A DNA stretch of 64,000 nucleotides, taken from contig CM077652.1 of assembly GCA_039707465.1 (NCBI GenBank), positions 40,362,118 to 40,426,117 of the forward strand, in the 5' to 3' direction. A program made the translations under genes and the position numbers. This DNA is from Rhabdophis nuchalis (taxonomy: Eukaryota; Chordata; Lepidosauria; Squamata; Natricidae). A model generated the notes under the pieces. It was not told where the DNA came from. It saw only the letters and a program-made list of their open reading frames with translations, and searched no databases. Below are positions 62,949 to 64,000 of this stretch, in pieces; within the stretch, counting starts at the first letter, position 1; each line of letters opens with the position of its first letter.

Positions 62949-64000
62949 TTAGCCAGGAACTGCAAATTTGGATGCAGAGCTCAAATTCGAACGAGAAACA
63001 CATATTGGATGGTATCTGGGATGAAGAAGCCGAAAAACAAGTCGATTGGTTGATCGGAGCTTTCCCTGAGAAGTTACAGCAAAGCGTATCTCAGAATTGG
63101 CAAAAGACTTCAGTTTAGCCAGGAACTGCAAATTTGGATGCAGAGCTCAAATTCGAACGAGAAACACATATTGGATGGTATCTGGGATGCAGAAGCCGAA
63201 AAACAAGTCGAAAGGTTGATCGGAGCTTTCCCTGAGAAGTTACAGCAAAGCGTATCTCAGAATTGGCAAAAGAACTCAGTTTAGCCAGGAACTGCAAATT
63301 TGGATGCAGAGTTCAAATTCGAACGAGAAACACATATTGGATGGTATCTGGGATGCAGAAGCCGAAAAACAAGTCGATTGGTTGATCGGAGCTTTCCCTG
63401 AGAAGTTACAGCAAAGCGTATCTCAGAATTGGCAAAAGAACTCAGTTTAGCCAGGAACTGCAAATTTGGATGCAGAGCTCAAATTCGAACGAGAAACACA
63501 TATTGGATGGTATCTGGGATGCAGAAGCCGAAAAACAAGTCGATTGGTTGATCTGAGCTTTCCCTGAGAAGTTACAGCAAAGCGTATCTCAGAATTGGCA
63601 AAAGAACTCAGTTTAGCCAGGAACTGCAAATTTGGATCCAGAGCTCAAATTCGAACGAGAAACACATATTGGATGGTATCTGGGATGCAGAAGCAGAAAA
63701 ACAAGTCGATTGGTTGATCTGAGCTTTCCCTGAGAAGTTACAGCAAAGCGTATCTCAGAATTGGCAAAAGAACTCAGTTTAGCCAGGAACTGCAAATTTG
63801 GATGCAGAGCTCAAATTCGAACGAGAAACACATATTGGATGGTATCTGGGATGAAGAAGCCGAAAAACAAGTCGATTGGTTGATCGGAGCTTTCCCTGAG
63901 AAGTTACAGCAAAGCGTATCTCAGAATTGGCAAAAGACTTCAGTTTAGCCAGGAACTGCAAATTTGGATGCAGAGCTCAAATTCGAACGAGAAACACATA
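62783..64000. repeat. Terminal short-step repeats (10, 9 and 5 monomers)
   Basis: Monomers 62783, 62949 and 63115 follow 61123, 61289 and 61455 (10 units). Monomer 63281 with CAGAGTTCAAATT follows 61787 (9 units, one skipped). The GATGAAGAAG/AAGACTTCAG monomer at 62949 recurs at 63779 (5 units). A private GAAGCAGAAAAAC occurs in monomer 63613. The window ends inside p56 of the monomer at 63945, so the array continues to the right. Confidence 0.72.

Larger units (their letters stand above)
36..63961 (-). other. Recurrent 60-codon open frames, not genes
   Basis: Most monomers show a minus-strand open frame of about 60 codons that overlaps the next one by 17 bp. It starts at TTG (complement of p15-17 of the following monomer), not ATG, and ends at TAA (complement of p1-3). 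Since 166 leaves remainder 1 on division by 3, the frame changes at each monomer and no long product is possible. Longer runs arise from private changes: 6676-7023 (1-bp deletion), 27241-27576 on the plus strand (TGA lost at 27362), and 43384-43647 and 56908-57093 on the plus strand (TAG lost at 43530 and 56976). I annotate no CDS. Confidence 0.9.
1..64000. repeat. 166-bp satellite array, entire window
   Basis: The anchor TTAGCCAGG recurs every 166 bp from 36 to 6842 and from 7007 to 63945, giving 385 full monomers. All lie in the same orientation, with no interruption by other sequence. Monomers differ mostly by substitutions at recurring positions: p8, p10, p14, p26, p42, p44, p45, p51, p59, p64, p86, p98-99, p108-109, p112, p133, p138, p152 and p164. 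The only length change found is one missing base at 6863. The plus strand is about 60% purine. The unit length, homogeneity and layered higher-order repeats are typical of centromeric or pericentromeric satellites. That location is inferred, not shown by the sequence. Confidence 0.98.

Noticed and set aside
36..63961. Several hundred minus-strand frames of about 60 codons encoding near-identical peptides, as a multigene family
   Set aside because: They open with TTG, overlap by 17 bp, shift frame every 166 bp and vary as the satellite does. No codon-position pattern or flanking gene signals are visible.
1..64000. CRISPR array or other short-spacer prokaryotic repeat
   Set aside because: There are no unique spacers. 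The whole 166-bp unit is repeated and variants are shared among units.
1..64000. Human alpha satellite or another named family
   Set aside because: The unit is 166 bp, not about 171 bp, and I do not recognise alpha-satellite motifs. Prunus and Medicago satellites of this length come to mind, but identity cannot be tested here.

Overview
The whole window is one uninterrupted tandem array of a 166-bp satellite. There are 385 complete monomers (36-63944) with a partial monomer at each edge, all head-to-tail in one orientation. I see no gene, RNA gene, transposon, CRISPR array or unique-sequence island. The consensus monomer is about 43% G+C (A57 C30 G42 T37 by hand count). In 64 kb I found one length change, a 1-bp deletion at 6863. 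A satellite block this long and homogeneous points to a nuclear eukaryotic genome, most likely a centromeric or pericentromeric block in a long-read assembly. The 166-bp length is in the range of nucleosome-sized plant centromere satellites. I recall units of this length reported for Prunus and Medicago, but I cannot match the sequence here, so the species is open.

Monomer coordinates (p1-p166) start at the TTAGCCAGG motif, as in the near-consensus copy 29583-29748. Monomers differ at a limited set of recurring sites, and the variants come in ordered strings, so the array is built of nested higher-order repeats (HORs). Layout: 36-1031, a duplicated trimer; 1696-6011, a duplicated 13-monomer unit of the most diverged monomers; 5182-7172, further local copies and the only indel; 8667 to about 15010, a 17-monomer (2,822 bp) HOR; 15307-29084, a 39-monomer (6,474 bp) unit followed by a copy expanded to 44 monomers; 29417-35821, a third, rearranged copy; 35725-36720, a scrambled junction with hybrid monomers; 36721-43028, an 8-monomer HOR in tandem with length variants; 43626-54424, a 34-monomer (5,644 bp) tandem duplication with only one mismatch noticed; 54649-64000, a right domain that returns to the left-hand monomer types and is organised in 26-, 10/11- and 5-monomer steps.

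Nothing here encodes a protein. Each monomer carries a minus-strand open frame of about 60 codons, but it opens with TTG, overlaps the next frame by 17 bp and shifts frame at every monomer because 166 is 3x55+1. The interest lies in the record of unequal exchange and conversion: sharp variant domains, recombinant monomers, a near-identical block 42 kb from its partner, CpG-transition-rich variation, and a nearly invariant core with a conserved short dyad. All block limits were read by eye from shared variants and may be off by up to about a monomer.
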